Origin: Cymbidium sinense
Lineage: Eukaryota > Streptophyta > Magnoliopsida > Asparagales > Orchidaceae
Assembly (NCBI GenBank): GCA_021442155.1
Contig: CM038222.1
Coordinates: 110,673,121-110,737,120, forward strand
Direction: 5' to 3'
DNA: 64,000 nucleotides
Shown: piece after piece, positions 24,733-37,200 of the stretch
Numbering within the stretch: position 1 is the first letter of the stretch
Layout: each line of letters begins with the position of its first letter
Made by a program: the position numbers and the translations under genes
The notes under the pieces: generated by a model
Database searches by the model: none
What the model was told of the DNA's origin: nothing
The model's input: the letters and a program-made list of their open reading frames with translations, nothing else

Positions 24733-25440
24733 TTAGTTAGTTCCTACCGTGGATCATCCCACATACACTCCCATGGATGATGATGTTGATAACTTACATA
24801 GGAAGGTCACCGATAGCACCTTCATGCATGAAAAGGACATAAAGCAAATGGTAGAGAAGCACGTGAAGGATGCATTGGCGCAAGCCCAGGGGAGCTCATA
24901 TATTCCAAAGGGTATACCGTACTTAGAAGAATTTTATGTAATTCAATACCCTAAGGGTTTTGTGCCATCATCCTTCAAAATCATTGATGGTAGTAAGAAC
25001 CCAAAGCAGCATATAGCACACTTCAGGGGTAGTTATTGCAATGCCGGTGACAGTGATGCACTTCTATTCTGTCTGTTTGTCAGTAGACTAGCAGATGTTA
25101 CACTTGATTGGTATTCCAAACTGCCCAATGGTTTGGTGAATACCTTTGTAGAGTTAGAGGATCTCTTCATCAAGAGATTTGTAAGAGCTCAACAAAGGGT
25201 AACTGTAGGTGACCTCATTGTAGAGAAGCAAAAACCCAATGAGTCCCTTGTTGATTAAATTCTTAGATGGCATAACTTGAGTATGAAATGTCAATCACAG
25301 CTGCAAGAGTAGCATGACATTGAGATTATACTCAAGAATATCTATGGTCTGGTCACCTTCATGCTTAAGGGATTCATCATAAAGACATTTGAGAAGCTAA
25401 TTAGCAAGGCGACTAACCTATAAGAAGATGTGAAATAGTT
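24733..25440 (+). pseudogene. gag: Gag capsid region of element Y (retrotransposon gag family)
   Basis: Open from 24736 to 25257. Key features are VIQYPKGFVPSSFKI, then DGSKNPKQHIAHF, LFCLFVSRLADVTLDWYSKL and FVELEDLFIKRFV. This is the order of the plant gypsy gag capsid domain (F.DG..nP..H...F, then A..WY..L, then F...F). No ATG opens the frame at its left edge. The preceding stop at 24730-24732 stands where X has CTT-GAG, so gag was continuous with the upstream extension. After 25257 the same frame continues with stops: LRWHNLSMKC, then IYGLVTFMLKGF. The protein would package element RNA. Confidence 0.8.
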
Positions 25441-27000
25441 ACCTTTCAGACCAGTCATCTAAGCCCAAGCCTCAGATGGTCTTTAAGAAGCAGCCTGGGA
25501 TAGTTATGTCAATAGATAAGGGGAAGTAGCCAGCTAGAGCTCTATTTGAGAGGCCTATATTTTAGCAGCCTCCATTTTCACATCCTATTCCACTACCTCG
25601 GCCACCATATCGGCCACCACCGCTGCTATAATGACCACCACTGTTGCCATAGCAGCCTACTTAGTAGTAGTACCCGCATCCACCACCAAGTAGCTATTTT
25701 TCACCTACTCTTGCTAAAAAATTAAACAAACTGTATTCTTTCAAGAGGGAGGTAGTTAGAAAGATCTTCAGGAATCTCTTGAAGAAGCGTGACTTTCAAC
25801 TACCCGAGCCTAAGAAGCCAGAGGAAGTGGGAAGGAGTGATGATCCTAGCTACTGCCCCTACCACAGCATGTTAGGCCATTTCTTAGAAGATTACATCAA
25901 CTTCAAAGATTGGCTTGAACACAGCTTCAAGTTAAGAGCTATAGTTATCCCTATTGAATACTTAGTAGAACAACCATTTAGTTCTATTAGAGTAATTCTT
26001 AGGGATACTTTCAATCCTCTTAAAAGAAAAAAAAATTGAGATATTTTTTTATCCCAGACCTCTAAAAGGATCATTTTTAAAACCAAGAAACTTGCTGTGT
26101 AGGTGCCTAAAATTGCTCAAACTTCCAACACCAAGGAAGGTTTGTTACCTTTGAGGGACAACTAGGGGAGGGTGGAAGCCCAACAACAACAGCAGTAACC
26201 TAACTCACTTGCCCATGATAGACTCATAGCACAACCACTATCTGCATCTAGCACTCCTTCCACCATTATAGCTACTACCACCTCTACTAGCTCCTCCACC
26301 TCTAGTAGGAGCATTGGATCATCGGATGAGGGCACCAAACCCCTCGTCCCACTTAATTTACTTGATTTTTATTATGTACCTCCCCCAAAATTAAAGAAAT
26401 TAATGATGAAATATAATTCAACTTACATCTTTTCTACTTTTAGCTTTCCTGTTGATTATATTCCAATCAAAAGCTCTCCAAGTTATAATAACTCTAGTAA
26501 TTCTGATAAATCCCAATCTGACTTAGAAATGGACTTTACTTTTCTGAATCAATTAAGTTCACCTCTTGAGATTGACTTGGAGTCATCCGACTTTGAGGAT
26601 CCTTTAGGAGAAGCTGTAGGTATTCCTAATAAGCAGGTAGAACTTTCCACAAACTCATCATTCCAAGAAGTCACTGAAGTCAACATCTACAGTGGCAATG
26701 TTCTACCTCCTAAGGTAGCACCTCAGGGAAAGAGTAAATAGGTCATTAGTTCTAGTGAGTAGACAACCCCTCCATAAGATGCTCCACCTACGGATATATT
26801 TGGGGAAGACCAATCCAAAGTTGATTACAATATCCTTGCACATCTTATAAAGTTGCAGCTAAGTTAAGCAAATATGATGCCATTGTCTTATCCAAAGAGA
26901 TGAGGGAATCTTTAATCAAAGCCTTGCTTACTCTAGAGATATGCTTAGCTCAGCCGATTGCTATAGAAAAGGAGACATGCTATTCAAAGGAGATCTAAGA
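25441..27000 (+). pseudogene. Gag C-terminal zinc-finger-like region and linker, element Y
   Basis: A Pro/Gln-rich stretch (about 25550-25700) with repeated TAG codons where X keeps CAG/CAA is followed by LPEPKKPEEVG and YCPYHSMLGHFLEDY (25779-26039). In Tat/Ogre elements this is a CxYHxxxGHxxxxC finger; here the last Cys is Tyr, and X shows the same change. A Ser/Thr-rich linker follows (26403-26741) with SQSDLEMDFTFLNQL and EVTEVNIYSGNVLP. Short open stretches are separated by stops. The linker joins gag to protease. Confidence 0.6.
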
Positions 27001-27492
27001 AGTTACATTCAACGATGAAAACCCACTTCTAAGAATGATTGAGTGCAACCATCCCTTCTACATTATAGTGGATGTTGGCAAATTCAGGCTATCTAGAATT
27101 CTGGTTGACTTGGGTACATCAATCAATATTATGACTTTAAGAACAATTGCCTACTTGAGGATCAACATCTCTAAACTCCAGATAGAAAGGATGATATTAA
27201 AAGGATTTAATGAACAAGGCGAGAAGGCCTTAGGCTCTATAGTGCTTCCCTTAGAGATAGATGATTAGAAAACTGAAACTAAGTTTCACATAATAGACTC
27301 AGATACATCCTTCAATGTTTTGCTTAGGAGACCATGGATACATGGGAACAACATGTTTCCATCCACTTTAGATCAGTGCATTAAGTTCATGAGCATTGGA
27401 ATTGAGTATTATTTCAAAGGAGATCTCAAACCTTTTGCAGTTTATGAGGATGGGATATATGAGGGCCCGACCTATTATCTCCCTGAGAAATA
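27001..27492 (+). pseudogene. pro: Aspartic protease region of element Y
   Basis: The open part is 27035-27268: NHPFYIIVDVG, then ILVDLGTSINIM, with the catalytic Asp at 27107-27109 in D-L-G-T-S, then LRTIAYL and MILKGFNEQG. After a TAG at 27268 the frame resumes with FHIIDSDTSFNVLL and RRPWIHG (the usual LLGRPWIH tail). It ends with a stop after YYLPEK at 27492. This is a plant gypsy retropepsin that would cut the polyprotein. X carries the same region at 47410-47855. Confidence 0.75.
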
Positions 27493-27529
27493 AAAAGTCC
27501 CTTCTCCTAAATTTAGTCAAAATCCCAAT

Positions 27530-27602
27530 ATAAAAGAAAAAGAAAAAGAAAGAGAAAAAGAAATAAAAAAAAGAAAAGAGAAAGAAAAAAAAATAAAATA
27601 GA
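27530..27602 (+). repeat. Purine-rich (A/G) low-complexity tract
   Basis: About 70 bases of almost only A and G (aaaagaaaaagaaagag and similar) lie between the protease and the RT. It may be an internal polypurine tract, of which plant elements sometimes have several, or a simple-sequence expansion in a Lys/Glu-rich linker. Confidence 0.6.
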
Positions 27603-28624
27603 GTGAGAAATAGACCTTAGGGAGGAAGTGGAGCTTGAGATTAGATTTCACCTACAACTTGTTATTCCATTTGAACAAGTGGGGAGGATGACTCGACTTC
27701 CAACAGGGAAAGAAAGAGATAAGTCCAGAGGGAGTCCCTGAGGTAGAAGGCCTCCATAATTGCCACCGACCAAGTGATTTGTCCCATATACTAGGAGTAC
27801 ACATGCTATCCTCATAGACTTAGAATCTAGTTAAGATGACGAGTCTTATTTGGTTAGCACACTAGCCAACTCTTGTCGATAATAGATCCCGTTGGAAGTG
27901 ACACTCGAGCCATACAGTGATGAAGACTAGATTCCCAACCAAAACATAAGAGTATCCAAGTCATCATTATGTAAAATTATTAGGCATCAGTTGGGGACCT
28001 TTTCTTTAACCCCACTTTCCTTACAAAAAGTTGAGGTTTTGATAGTTAAGGAGGCCCCTAAATCATGTGCAGCTATGAAGATTCATAGGTTCTATCTTGA
28101 AGCATCATCCTCAAGTCAAGAAGTTGATGTTGAACTTGAGGATGATTCATATAAAGAATTAATAGAATTATCTTCTAATTGGTACTCACATTATGTTCAT
28201 AACTTAGCAAAGAAAGGTTTAATTCCACATACATGGTCTAAGCATAGGTCGAATTACTTTGAAAGGCTATGGAACAATAAATATAAAAGCTCTCAATAGA
28301 CTAAGCTTCACATTAGCTGTCCAATGATGATGATTACCTTGGTCATCACCAATCATTTAAGATAGGTTCTTTTCAAATAACATTAACTCATATGAGGAGG
28401 TGTGCTTAGAAACTTTAGATGATCTAGATGATTTCCAAGTTAGGGATGCACTACCAGAGTTCAAAGAAGAAATCAAGTTGACAATCGATGAGCTCAAAGA
28501 AATCAACTTAGGAACTGAAGACAACCCATGCTTGAAATACATTAGTTCCTTGTTGAAAAAAGCTGAATCCAATGACTTAGTTAGGCTACTTACTAAGTTT
28601 AAGGACTTATTTTATGTAGAGTTA
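27603..28624 (+). pseudogene. Protease-RT connector region of element Y
   Basis: Open at 27991-28299 and 28400-28627 with stops between. Visible segments are ELSSNWYSHYVHNLAKKGLIP and acidic LDDLDDFQVRDALPEFKEE. The second stretch runs to LVRLLTKFKDLFYVEL, the usual entry to the RT in Tat elements. No domain of known function is seen. Confidence 0.5.
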
Positions 28625-29480
28625 TGAAAAGATGCCTGGATTGGCTCCTAACATAATAGTCCATAAGCTAGTAATATATCTTAATGCTAACCCTATCAAG
28701 TAAGCTCCTAGAAATATGCAATTAGATATTGAACAGTAGGTTATTTTTGAAGTCAAGAAACTGATCAATGCTAGTCTTATTGAGGAGGAGAAATACCCCA
28801 CCTAGTTGGCTAGTGTTATTTTGATTAGGAAAAAAAATGAAAAAATTCACATATAAATTGATTTTATGGATATTAATAAGGTATGACCAAAAAGGCAAAT
28901 TTCTACTACCAATACCAGAACTAATGGTGGACATTGCTTCATCTCATGCAGTCTTCTCTTTCATGGATGGTTCATCTTGATATGACCAAATAATGATGGC
29001 ACCTAAAGATGAAAGAAACACTTTCTTTAGAACCTCGATCAAGATTTATTACTTTAAGGTCATGCCTTTCGGGCTTAAAAATGTCAGTACAAAAAACCAG
29101 CAGACCATGACTCGAATCTTCAACGAACTCATTCATCACTAAGTTGAATGCTACATTGATGATCGCATGGTCAAAAGAAAAGAATAGGAAGACCATTTCT
29201 TTAACTTGGGAGTAGTTTTCGAACAGTTAAGACAATATAACCTCAAAATGAACCCTATGAAGTGTGCATTTAGAGTAGCTTTAGGGAAGTTTCTTGGGTT
29301 CATTATCCGACACCACAAAATCAAAATTGACCCGTAGAAGATTAAAGTGATATTAAAAATGCCAACTCTAAAAATTATAACTGAACTCAGATTATTCTAA
29401 GGGCGATTAGCATATTCAAGATGCTTTATATCTAACCTATCGGGTAGATGCCAACCATTCTCAACACTAGTCAAGAAGGA
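28625..29480 (+). pseudogene. RT: Reverse transcriptase of element Y
   Basis: Starts MPGLAPNIIVHKL (the usual 'MPGLDP.LV.H.L' entry) after a stop at the end of the previous open stretch. It continues VSFMDGSS, MAPKDERNTFFRT, YYFKVMPFGLKN, and then YIDD at 29152-29163, the catalytic motif, intact. After that come LKMNPMKCAFRVALGKFLGFII and AYSRCFISNL. Stops interrupt it at several points, including TAG where Gln is expected (for example in 'IDPxKI' near 29336). It would copy element RNA into DNA. Domain order after it (two RNases H, then integrase) fits Tat. Confidence 0.85.
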
Positions 29481-30000
29481 TGCTAAGTTTGAGTGGGATG
29501 ACCACTGCCACCATGCCTTCGAGAGAATCAAGAAGTATTTGATGATGCCGCCAGTCTTAGTCACTTTTATCCTGGGCAAGCCGCTTATCCTCAAAAATAT
29601 TATATTTAATGACTCCCTTGGTGCTTTGTTGGCCCAAGCCAATGATGAAGGGAAGGAGAATGCACTTTATTATCTCATCCATCATCTAATCTCTGTTGAA
29701 GTAAACTATCTACCCATTGAGAAGTATTGGATAACTTTAATCTTTGCATCCTAAAAGCTATGACATTACATGTCTTCTCATAAAGTAAACTTGATTTTTA
29801 GAATCAATCCACTATAATATCTCATGACATGGTCAACACTATCTAGATGATTGACACATTGGTCCATGATTTTATCATAGTTTTATATCACTTTTGTATC
29901 CCTCTGTGCGGTGAAAGGACAAGCACTCATGGAATTCTTAGTAACACACACACTTCCTGCTAACTCTCCGCTTAGTGATGATCTCCCTGATAAATAAATC
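29481..30000 (+). pseudogene. Gypsy RNase H domain (first of two), element Y, degenerate
   Basis: Runs from FEWDDHCHHAFERIKKYL (about 29490) through LVTFILGKPLILKNIIFNDSLGALLAQ and VNYLPIEKYWITLIFAS, to KVNLIFRINPL. These match the RNase H that follows RT in gypsy elements; in the Tat lineage this first copy is degenerate. The expected YxD motif near 'PLILKN' is not intact, consistent with a degenerate domain. Confidence 0.75.
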
Positions 30001-30500
30001 ATGAACTTAGGGGATACCATCATTGATCATTGGGAGATATATTTTGATGGTGTGGGTTTCTCTCAAAGAGGAGATAAACCATAATCTACTCTTATAAGAA
30101 AGACATGAATAAGAATAGTTCTCCTAACTCCAGACCGTGATATGATGAGATTCTCATATCATCTCTTTGATCCTTGTACCAACAATGAAGCTGAATATGA
30201 GGCTCTGATTACCAATTTGGAGTTAGCCATTTTGTCAGGCATCCAAAATATCAATATATTTGGGGATTCCCAACTAGTGGTCAACAAAATTTCTAGGTCC
30301 TATAAGGTCTTGAAGTCCAGACTCCATCACAACCATAAGTATACCATGGAGTTGTTAGCTTGAAATCTAGAAGTTACAATCTACAATATTCCTCGAGGAG
30401 AAAACTCTATAAGGGATGCCTTAACCAAGCATGCCAAGGAGTTGGCATGTTTGGAAGATGAGTCAATAATCAATAAAGGTATAAAATAACTAAGTCTTGT
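30001..30500 (+). pseudogene. Archaeal-type RNase H domain (second RNase H), element Y
   Basis: WEIYFDGVGFSQRGDKP (Asp at 30046-30048) begins the domain. Then comes PCTNNEAEYEALITNLELA (Glu near 30187-30195) and IFGDSQLVVNKISRSY (Asp at 30265-30267). These D-E-D motifs in this order are the archaeal-type RNase H found in Tat-lineage plant retrotransposons and absent from most other gypsy lineages. The open part is 30142-30363; a stop follows at 30361, then the frame continues to RGENSIRDALTKHAKEL. The domain would degrade the RNA template, replacing the degenerate first RNase H. Confidence 0.85.
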
Positions 30501-31828
30501 CTCTTACTTATACTGAACTCATCAAAAAATACTCTCTTGAAGTGGAGGTTGCTATTTCCAGAATGGACAAGGAGATAGATTGGAGGTAACCATTCATCGA
30601 TTACCTAAACAAAGACAAACTACCTCAAGAGAAGTCCCTAGCACATCAAGTGAAGCAAAAAGCACTTTCATATGCCCTTGTGGATGGAGTCTTATATCAA
30701 TGGTCCTTCAATCATATGTGATTACGTTATTTAGATAAGCATGAAGCCCATAAGATTATGACTGAGGTGCACTCAAGATTATGCAGAGCTCACCAATCTA
30801 GTTGCAAGATGAAAGCCAAAATAAAAGACTTGGATACTATTGGTCATCAATGATCACCAATTACATGGACGTAGCTAAGTGATGCCACCAATGATAAGTA
30901 CACTGTGTGGTCCTACACCAACTACCCAATAATTTACATTCAACTTTGGCCTCATGGCCATTCGAGTGTTGGGGTACTAATGTTATGGGTCTGATTAATC
31001 TTCCTTCTTCTAGGGGTCACTGGCTTATCCTAGTTACTACAGACTACTTTTCCAAGTGGGTAGAGGTGATTCCACTCAGAGAAGTCAAAGCTTAGTATGT
31101 GCTCCAATTTTTTAAGAACCATATCATGTATAGATTCAGGGTACTTACCAAATTATATTCGATAATGGTATTGCATTCAAGAGCACCAAAATCAATAACT
31201 TCACCCAGAGGCACAACATAGATTGGAGATACTCTATGATCTACTACCCATGAGCGAATAGTTTAGCAGAAGCCTTCAACAAAACTCTCATCTAGATACT
31301 CAAGAAGATGCTCGATGACAATAAATGATAATGACATGAGTAGTTAGTTCAAGCTTTGTGGGCCTATCGCACCACCTATATAACTCCAACTCAATCTACT
31401 CATTTCTCCTTAGTGTATGGGTCTGAAGTCATTCTACCAATAGAAGTCCAACTCCCAGCACTAAGGATAGCTGCAGGTAGCAAAATCATAACAGAGTAGA
31501 ATGCCAAGTTGCGATTAGAAGAGCTCAAAAGTTTGGAGGAGAGTCTCTTACGAGCGTGCCAAAACCTTGAGTTATATAAAGCCAAAATGATTCAAGCTCA
31601 CAAAAAGTTGGTCCTCCCTAGGGCTTTTCAAGTAGGAGATCTTGTTTAGTTCTAAGGAGAGCAATTATTTCCCGTCATAAGATGGGAGGCAAGTTTGAAC
31701 CCACTTGGGAAGGCACTTTTGACATAGAGAAAGCCTACCAAGGAGGATCATATCAACTCATCAACCATAAATGAGAGTGCCTGATGCTTCCAATCAATGG
31801 ACTTTATCTCAAGAAATATTATCCATAA
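30501..31828 (+). pseudogene. INT: Integrase with GPY/F-type tail, end of pol, element Y
   Basis: The N-terminal zinc finger (EVHSRLCRAHQSS, then RLGYYWSSMI, then CHQ) is broken by stops. The core has LHSTLASWPFECWGTNVMGLI and LILVTTDYFSKWVEVIPL. The residue at 30979-30981 is Asn (AAT) where the first catalytic Asp is expected (WG.DV.G). The second Asp lies in FDNGIAF (about 31156), and NSLAEAFNKTL carries the Glu. A tail like FEPTWEGTFDIEKAYQGGSYQL matches the GPY/F module. The frame ends NGLYLKKYYP then a stop at about 31826-31828. No chromodomain is seen, as expected for Tat. Confidence 0.85.
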
Positions 31829-34236
31829 AATAAATATCTGAAAATAATTTTCATTAATAAAATTTCATCAAATTGAAAACATTTCCATTAGTGGATCTTT
31901 GTGGTGTGTTAGCTGTAATAAAACTCGAGTGGCATCTTATCCTTCATTAGCACAACATAAACACAGATTACACACAAACACAAAATAAACACAAATCCTT
32001 TTTCTTGGGCTACTTTGAGTTGAGATAACTCCCCCAGTGGCCCTCACTCAGTAGCTGCTTTAGGTCAGGTTTGATTCACTACCTTGTTAGTGTGTCTCCC
32101 TAGTGGACTCTTTCTTAGGGAGATATAAGTCTCCTATGCTTTCCTACTAGTATAACCACTACACACCGATGAGTGCCCTGTTAGTATGGTATGCTTTATT
32201 ATGCATGGATAAGCTACCTATTGTTGACTTTGTTTAAGATGTAAGTCCCTATGAGTATTTCTTGAACTAGCAATTATACATTGATTGGGTTGAGTTTATC
32301 TTTGAGGTTTAGGGTAAGACCCATAACTGCTCCTTCCTCCTGACTACTTCAAGTTTAGGTTCAGTACTTCTTTCTAACTTTGCACTTAGTAGTCACCCTA
32401 GCTTGGATAGTACTTGTCTAGCTGATGATAGACTGTCGTAATGATCAGTTCCATTTAAGAAGATATAAGTCCTTACGCTTTCTTCCTAGATTTATCATCG
32501 TACACTGATGGACACCTTAGGTTGGTTGGTGTTCACTTTGCTAATAGTGACCCACCCTGTGGATAACACTGCTTCGGCAGATGTAAGTCTCTGTGCTTTC
32601 TCCTTGAGTTGGCCATCGTATACTTATTGGATTTCTTTTTTCAAGGATCAGGATAATGCCCCTAGCGACACTTACCCTATGGGTACTCTATTTGGATCAC
32701 GTCCTTTGTGACCCTATTTAGACACTACCTGGGTTACTCCTGGATTGGACAATTTCCCTTTCCTAGTAACCACCGCTATGATTGGATGTTCATACTGAGG
32801 ATGTGCAGATTATCCTTTGGGCCAATAATTTTGAGACAGGCCAAAGCCCCCATGACTTCTTCTTAGTGTGGTCCCTTGCATACCAATAGGGTCCACACAA
32901 ACATACAAATAAATAAAATAAAATATAATCGCTCATGGATTAGGAGAACGCCCCTAGAGGTACTTTCTCTCAAGCATGCATTCTATCTTTTGGGTAACAT
33001 CTGCAAAAATCTCTATAGGAATCCTGTTGACTACTTTTGAGCTGAGATAAGATCCCCAACAGCACTCACTTAATAATCGTCCTAAGTCAGGTTTGATTTA
33101 TTATGCTACCAACAAGTCACCCAGTGGATGTTCCCATAGTGGAAGATGTAAGTTCCTGTACTTTCTTCCTAGCATGGTCGTTGCACACCAAAAAGCAACC
33201 CTCAGGTTGGATAGTCCTATCGTTTGACCAATAGACTACTACTTTGGACTGGTAAATCTAAGATAGTCCCAGGCTTATATAAGCCCCTTTTTATTATGGC
33301 CCATTGCACACCGACAGGGTCCATATTAAATTTAAATTAAATTAAATCAAATTAACCTTGACTACTTTTGAGTTGAGATAAGATCCCCAGTGACACTCAC
33401 TCAATAGTCACCTTAGGTCGGGCTTGATTTATTGTGCTACCAACAGGTCACCCCAGCAGCTGTTCTTGCTTTGGAAGATGTAAGTCCCTGCGTATTGTTC
33501 CTAGCACAGTCATTGCACACTGTAAGATAATCCTCATGTTGGATGGTCTTACCCCTTAGTTGGTAGACTCTCCTTTTGGATTGGTAAATCTAAGATAGGC
33601 CAAGGCTACATTGCTCCTTCTTAGTGTAGTCTATCATACACCAACATGGTCCATAAATTAAATCAAACTAAGTCAATTCAATGAATCAATAAAAAAAATT
33701 CAAACCTAAACTTACTTCCCTAGTGTAGTTAAGTCCATGAGTAAAATCAAATAAATTAAACTCTTCTCCTTAGTGGAGCCAAATCAATTCAATTAAATAA
33801 CTCAAATCAATCCAATTAAATTGAACAAACCTAATCTCGATCCCCAGTGGATTCAAACTTGAATCCCTAGCAGATCTCCCTCCCATAAATCAAAACAAAA
33901 CAAATAAAAAAAATTCAATCAAATCTTATCCCTAGCGGATTCCTCTTAAATAAATCAATCAAATCCAATTCATGTATGATTCCCCAGCAGAACCATCTTC
34001 ATGCCCTTGACATGAAATCAATCAATTCAAACCAAACCTTCTTGACTCTCTCATGCCCTAGGCATGAGGTGAGTTGCATTGCACTAAGATCATGATTTTA
34101 TCTATCTCTTAGTTTAGGTATATATTATCTTCGTTAGCTCTTATAATCCTTCTGGATGTTGTTGATCACCTCGGTCAATGCCAATACATGTTGTGTGGCT
34201 TGTTAGTTACACTACACCTATTGGGGGTCCCTTTGT
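31829..34236 (+). other. 3' UTR of element Y with repeated units
   Basis: Non-coding. A ~330-bp unit begins 'tgactacttttgag.tgaga' at 33029 and 33359, with a diverged start at about 32006. Six sites read agatRtaagtcc or close (32121, 32237, 32461, 32579, 33144, 33475), each followed by a 'tttcttcctag' stretch and 'cattgcacac'. From 33710 to 34010 a shorter repeat of about 50-70 bp carries 'tccccagtggattc'-like blocks with AATCAA-rich spacers. Variable tandem repeats in this position are known for Ogre/Tat elements and can seed satellite DNA. Confidence 0.7.
34219..34233 (+). promoter_or_regulatory. Possible polypurine tract before the Y 3' LTR (weak)
   Basis: 'attgggggtcccttt' precedes the LTR start at 34237. 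It has a G5 run but is interrupted by pyrimidines. It is the only candidate next to the LTR, and it may have mutated. Confidence 0.25.
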
Positions 34237-37200
34237 TGAACTCAATTTTAGAGTGAGGTTCCAATCTTCCCATCTTAGATTTAGGTGTCTTCTAGACACT
34301 AAGATCTCCTTAGTCATAAGATACTTCTAATGGATAAGTGAACACTTAACCTAAGCTTAGGGACTTAAGAGAATTAGCCTTAGATATAGATCATGCCTTA
34401 TGATTTAAGGTAACCCACCTGACCTATAGCTTAAACCAAACCCATGCCCATCTCTTTAGCCAATATCCAACCTTAAATCAATATAACCAAAATCCCAATT
34501 GAATCTTAATTCAAATTCAAATTCCAAACCAAATGATTGAAGTCCATGACCTAAACCTAAGCCCATGATTCAATCCTTTGTACTTAGCCAAAATTCCTTC
34601 AATCCAAACTTAACTCAATTGATTTTCTTATAAGCAAGTCAATCCTTTAATCATCATTCCACACTCTACCAGAACTACAATCAAAACAATCCATCCCAAA
34701 ATCAATTCAATCAACGTAACCCATTTGACCTAAGATACTCAAATGAGCCAAAATCCAATTAAACCCAAACCAATTGCAATCAAAGTTATTAATCAATCCC
34801 AAATCAAATACCAAACTCAACTCAACTCAAAATCAATTCAATTGACCCCATTAGGCTCACAACCCAAAGTGACCAAAAGGATTTATTTGAACCAAATCTC
34901 AGTCCAACCCAAATTGGATTGAATCAAAATACTAAAAACTTTTATCATGATTGTTGATCATCCCTGATTTATCAATTACAATCAATTATGTCAAACCAAA
35001 TCAATTTGGTCTTTTGACCAAATTAACCCACTTAACTTATATGAGCCAAATGAATCAAATCTCATCCTAAACTAAATTAACTAAAACCAATGAATCATAC
35101 TAATCTAAAATCAATCCTTGAACATGACTTGACCATCAATTGAGCTAAACCAAACCCAATTGGCCCTTTGACCCAAGTTGACCAAATTTGTCCTAAAAGG
35201 ATAAATTGGGTCAAATAAAAATCCAATCCAAATTGATTCAAACCAATGACTGAAATTCATTTCAAATTGATTATTGAGCATGATCAAAGCCTTGATTGAA
35301 TCAAATTTGACGAATTGAACCTAATTGACCCATTTAGCTCAAATTGGCCTAATGGGTCAATTTTCCTAAATAATTCTTAAATCCTAATTGAGTGAAATCA
35401 AATCTTATAATCATCTTCAAATGATCAATTGAACCTAAACTAATGCCTAACCAAAACTAATTTAGCCAATTTAACCAAATTGGTCAACTTAGCCCATTTA
35501 ATCCATATGAATCCAAATGGGTCAAAATCAAATCCAAGCCAAATTAAGCCAAACCAATTGAACCAAAACATTCCAAATACTCATTTGAACTTGACCCAAG
35601 GGTTTGTTTAACCCAATTTGACCAATTGATCAACTTGACCCAACCATGCATAATTTGACTTACATGGGTCAAATTGAGCCAATACTATTCAAACTAAGCC
35701 CAAACCCATTGTAACTTGTCATAACCCATCCTTGGTTCACCTAGGCTTAGGAAAAATCTAACCCAATGCAATTTGAATCTGAATTGACCCATTACCCAAT
35801 GGGTAAAGCCTCCCACATAGGACAAAACTAATATTTGGATGGTCAAACCCACTCTCCTCCCCTTGGATGTCACCCTAAGCTCTAAATGGACACAAGGACC
35901 ACTAGATCACTTGACCAAAAGTTATTTTGGTCAGCCATGAGCCAAGTGGAGGTGAGCTAACCTAAACCTCCACATTAGAACACTTGGCAACCCAAAGACA
36001 ACCACCTCAGCTAAAGACTGCCACTTCCCCACCCTTGGCCACTCAAATTGAGCCACCTCAGCTTCCTCTTGCCACCCATGGTCGCTTGCGATGGTCGGAC
36101 ACCTACAAAAAGTAGAGGCAATCTCCACCATTGGATTGGAGGAGGGGAGGAGTTTACTCTCCTCATTCTCATTCAAATCCACACATTGAGCCTCAGAGAG
36201 CTTTGGTACCTAGAAATGAACTCCCCTAAGTGTTTCTTGACCTCCCTAAGTCTCCTCATCATTGGTGATGAGGAAATCATACTGAACAGGGCACTAGTTC
36301 CATCCCCCCCATTAAATTTCAACCAATCTCAAATTAACTCTTCCCATAAATTCATCGAGCTCTGACGAGGCAAAATGAATCTTCTCCTGATTGATTCGAG
36401 CACCGGAGACCTCTCCAAGCCTAACTCCGATAAGTTCTAGGGCTATGGTTGGTCCACAAAGCTGTTGGTGAGGAGTCAAGGATCCATCTTCTAAACAGGG
36501 CTTCGTCTCTTGAAGATGAAGCTACCTTAGTTGATTAACTGTCGGTCTTGAGCTCCGATGAGGTAAATTTTAGCAGATGTCCCATTTTCAATTTTTGATT
36601 TCCTTTTTGAAGAAAATCAAAATGTCATGTGAAATCCACCATTCGATCCACTTAGATCCCCTTTGTGAAGATTTTGGAGTTGATCTCAAGCCTCCACGAG
36701 CTCCAGTGAGCTCAAATTGAGTAAAGGAAAGCCGACAGTGTCCATCTTCTATCGTTCGGGGGATGAAGGATCATTCACCATCCATTCCATTTGATTGGAA
36801 AGGATGGCTGTGATTAATTTGCTAGATTAATTCAATTTTAATCTTATAGGAACCATGGGTTTAATCCCTATCGTCTGATCTTAGGTTGGATGGTGGGGAT
36901 GTAAGTGCATCCTCTGCTACCTCGTCAAGGCCATGTCAGACTGGTTTAAATAACCAATCTCGCAATGCCATGTGAAAAGCGCTGCCACATCAGCGGTTTG
37001 CATGGCGCTGATGGGATTAGGGGTTAATTAGGCTTAATAATTCATTTTTAATGGCTAATATTTTAGAAAATCATAACTAATTGTAGGAAAATTTTAAAAA
37101 TATAAAAAAATACTCATTGGAAAGGTAAAATAGAAGAGATTTTATTAAAAATATTTTCATTTTATTTTGAATAGTGGTTTAGGCCTAATTAGGGTTTGAA

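Noticed and set aside
32508..32711. ORF of 67 codons in the 3' UTR of Y
   Set aside because: It spans a repeat unit of the UTR and is not kept in the other units; no domain.
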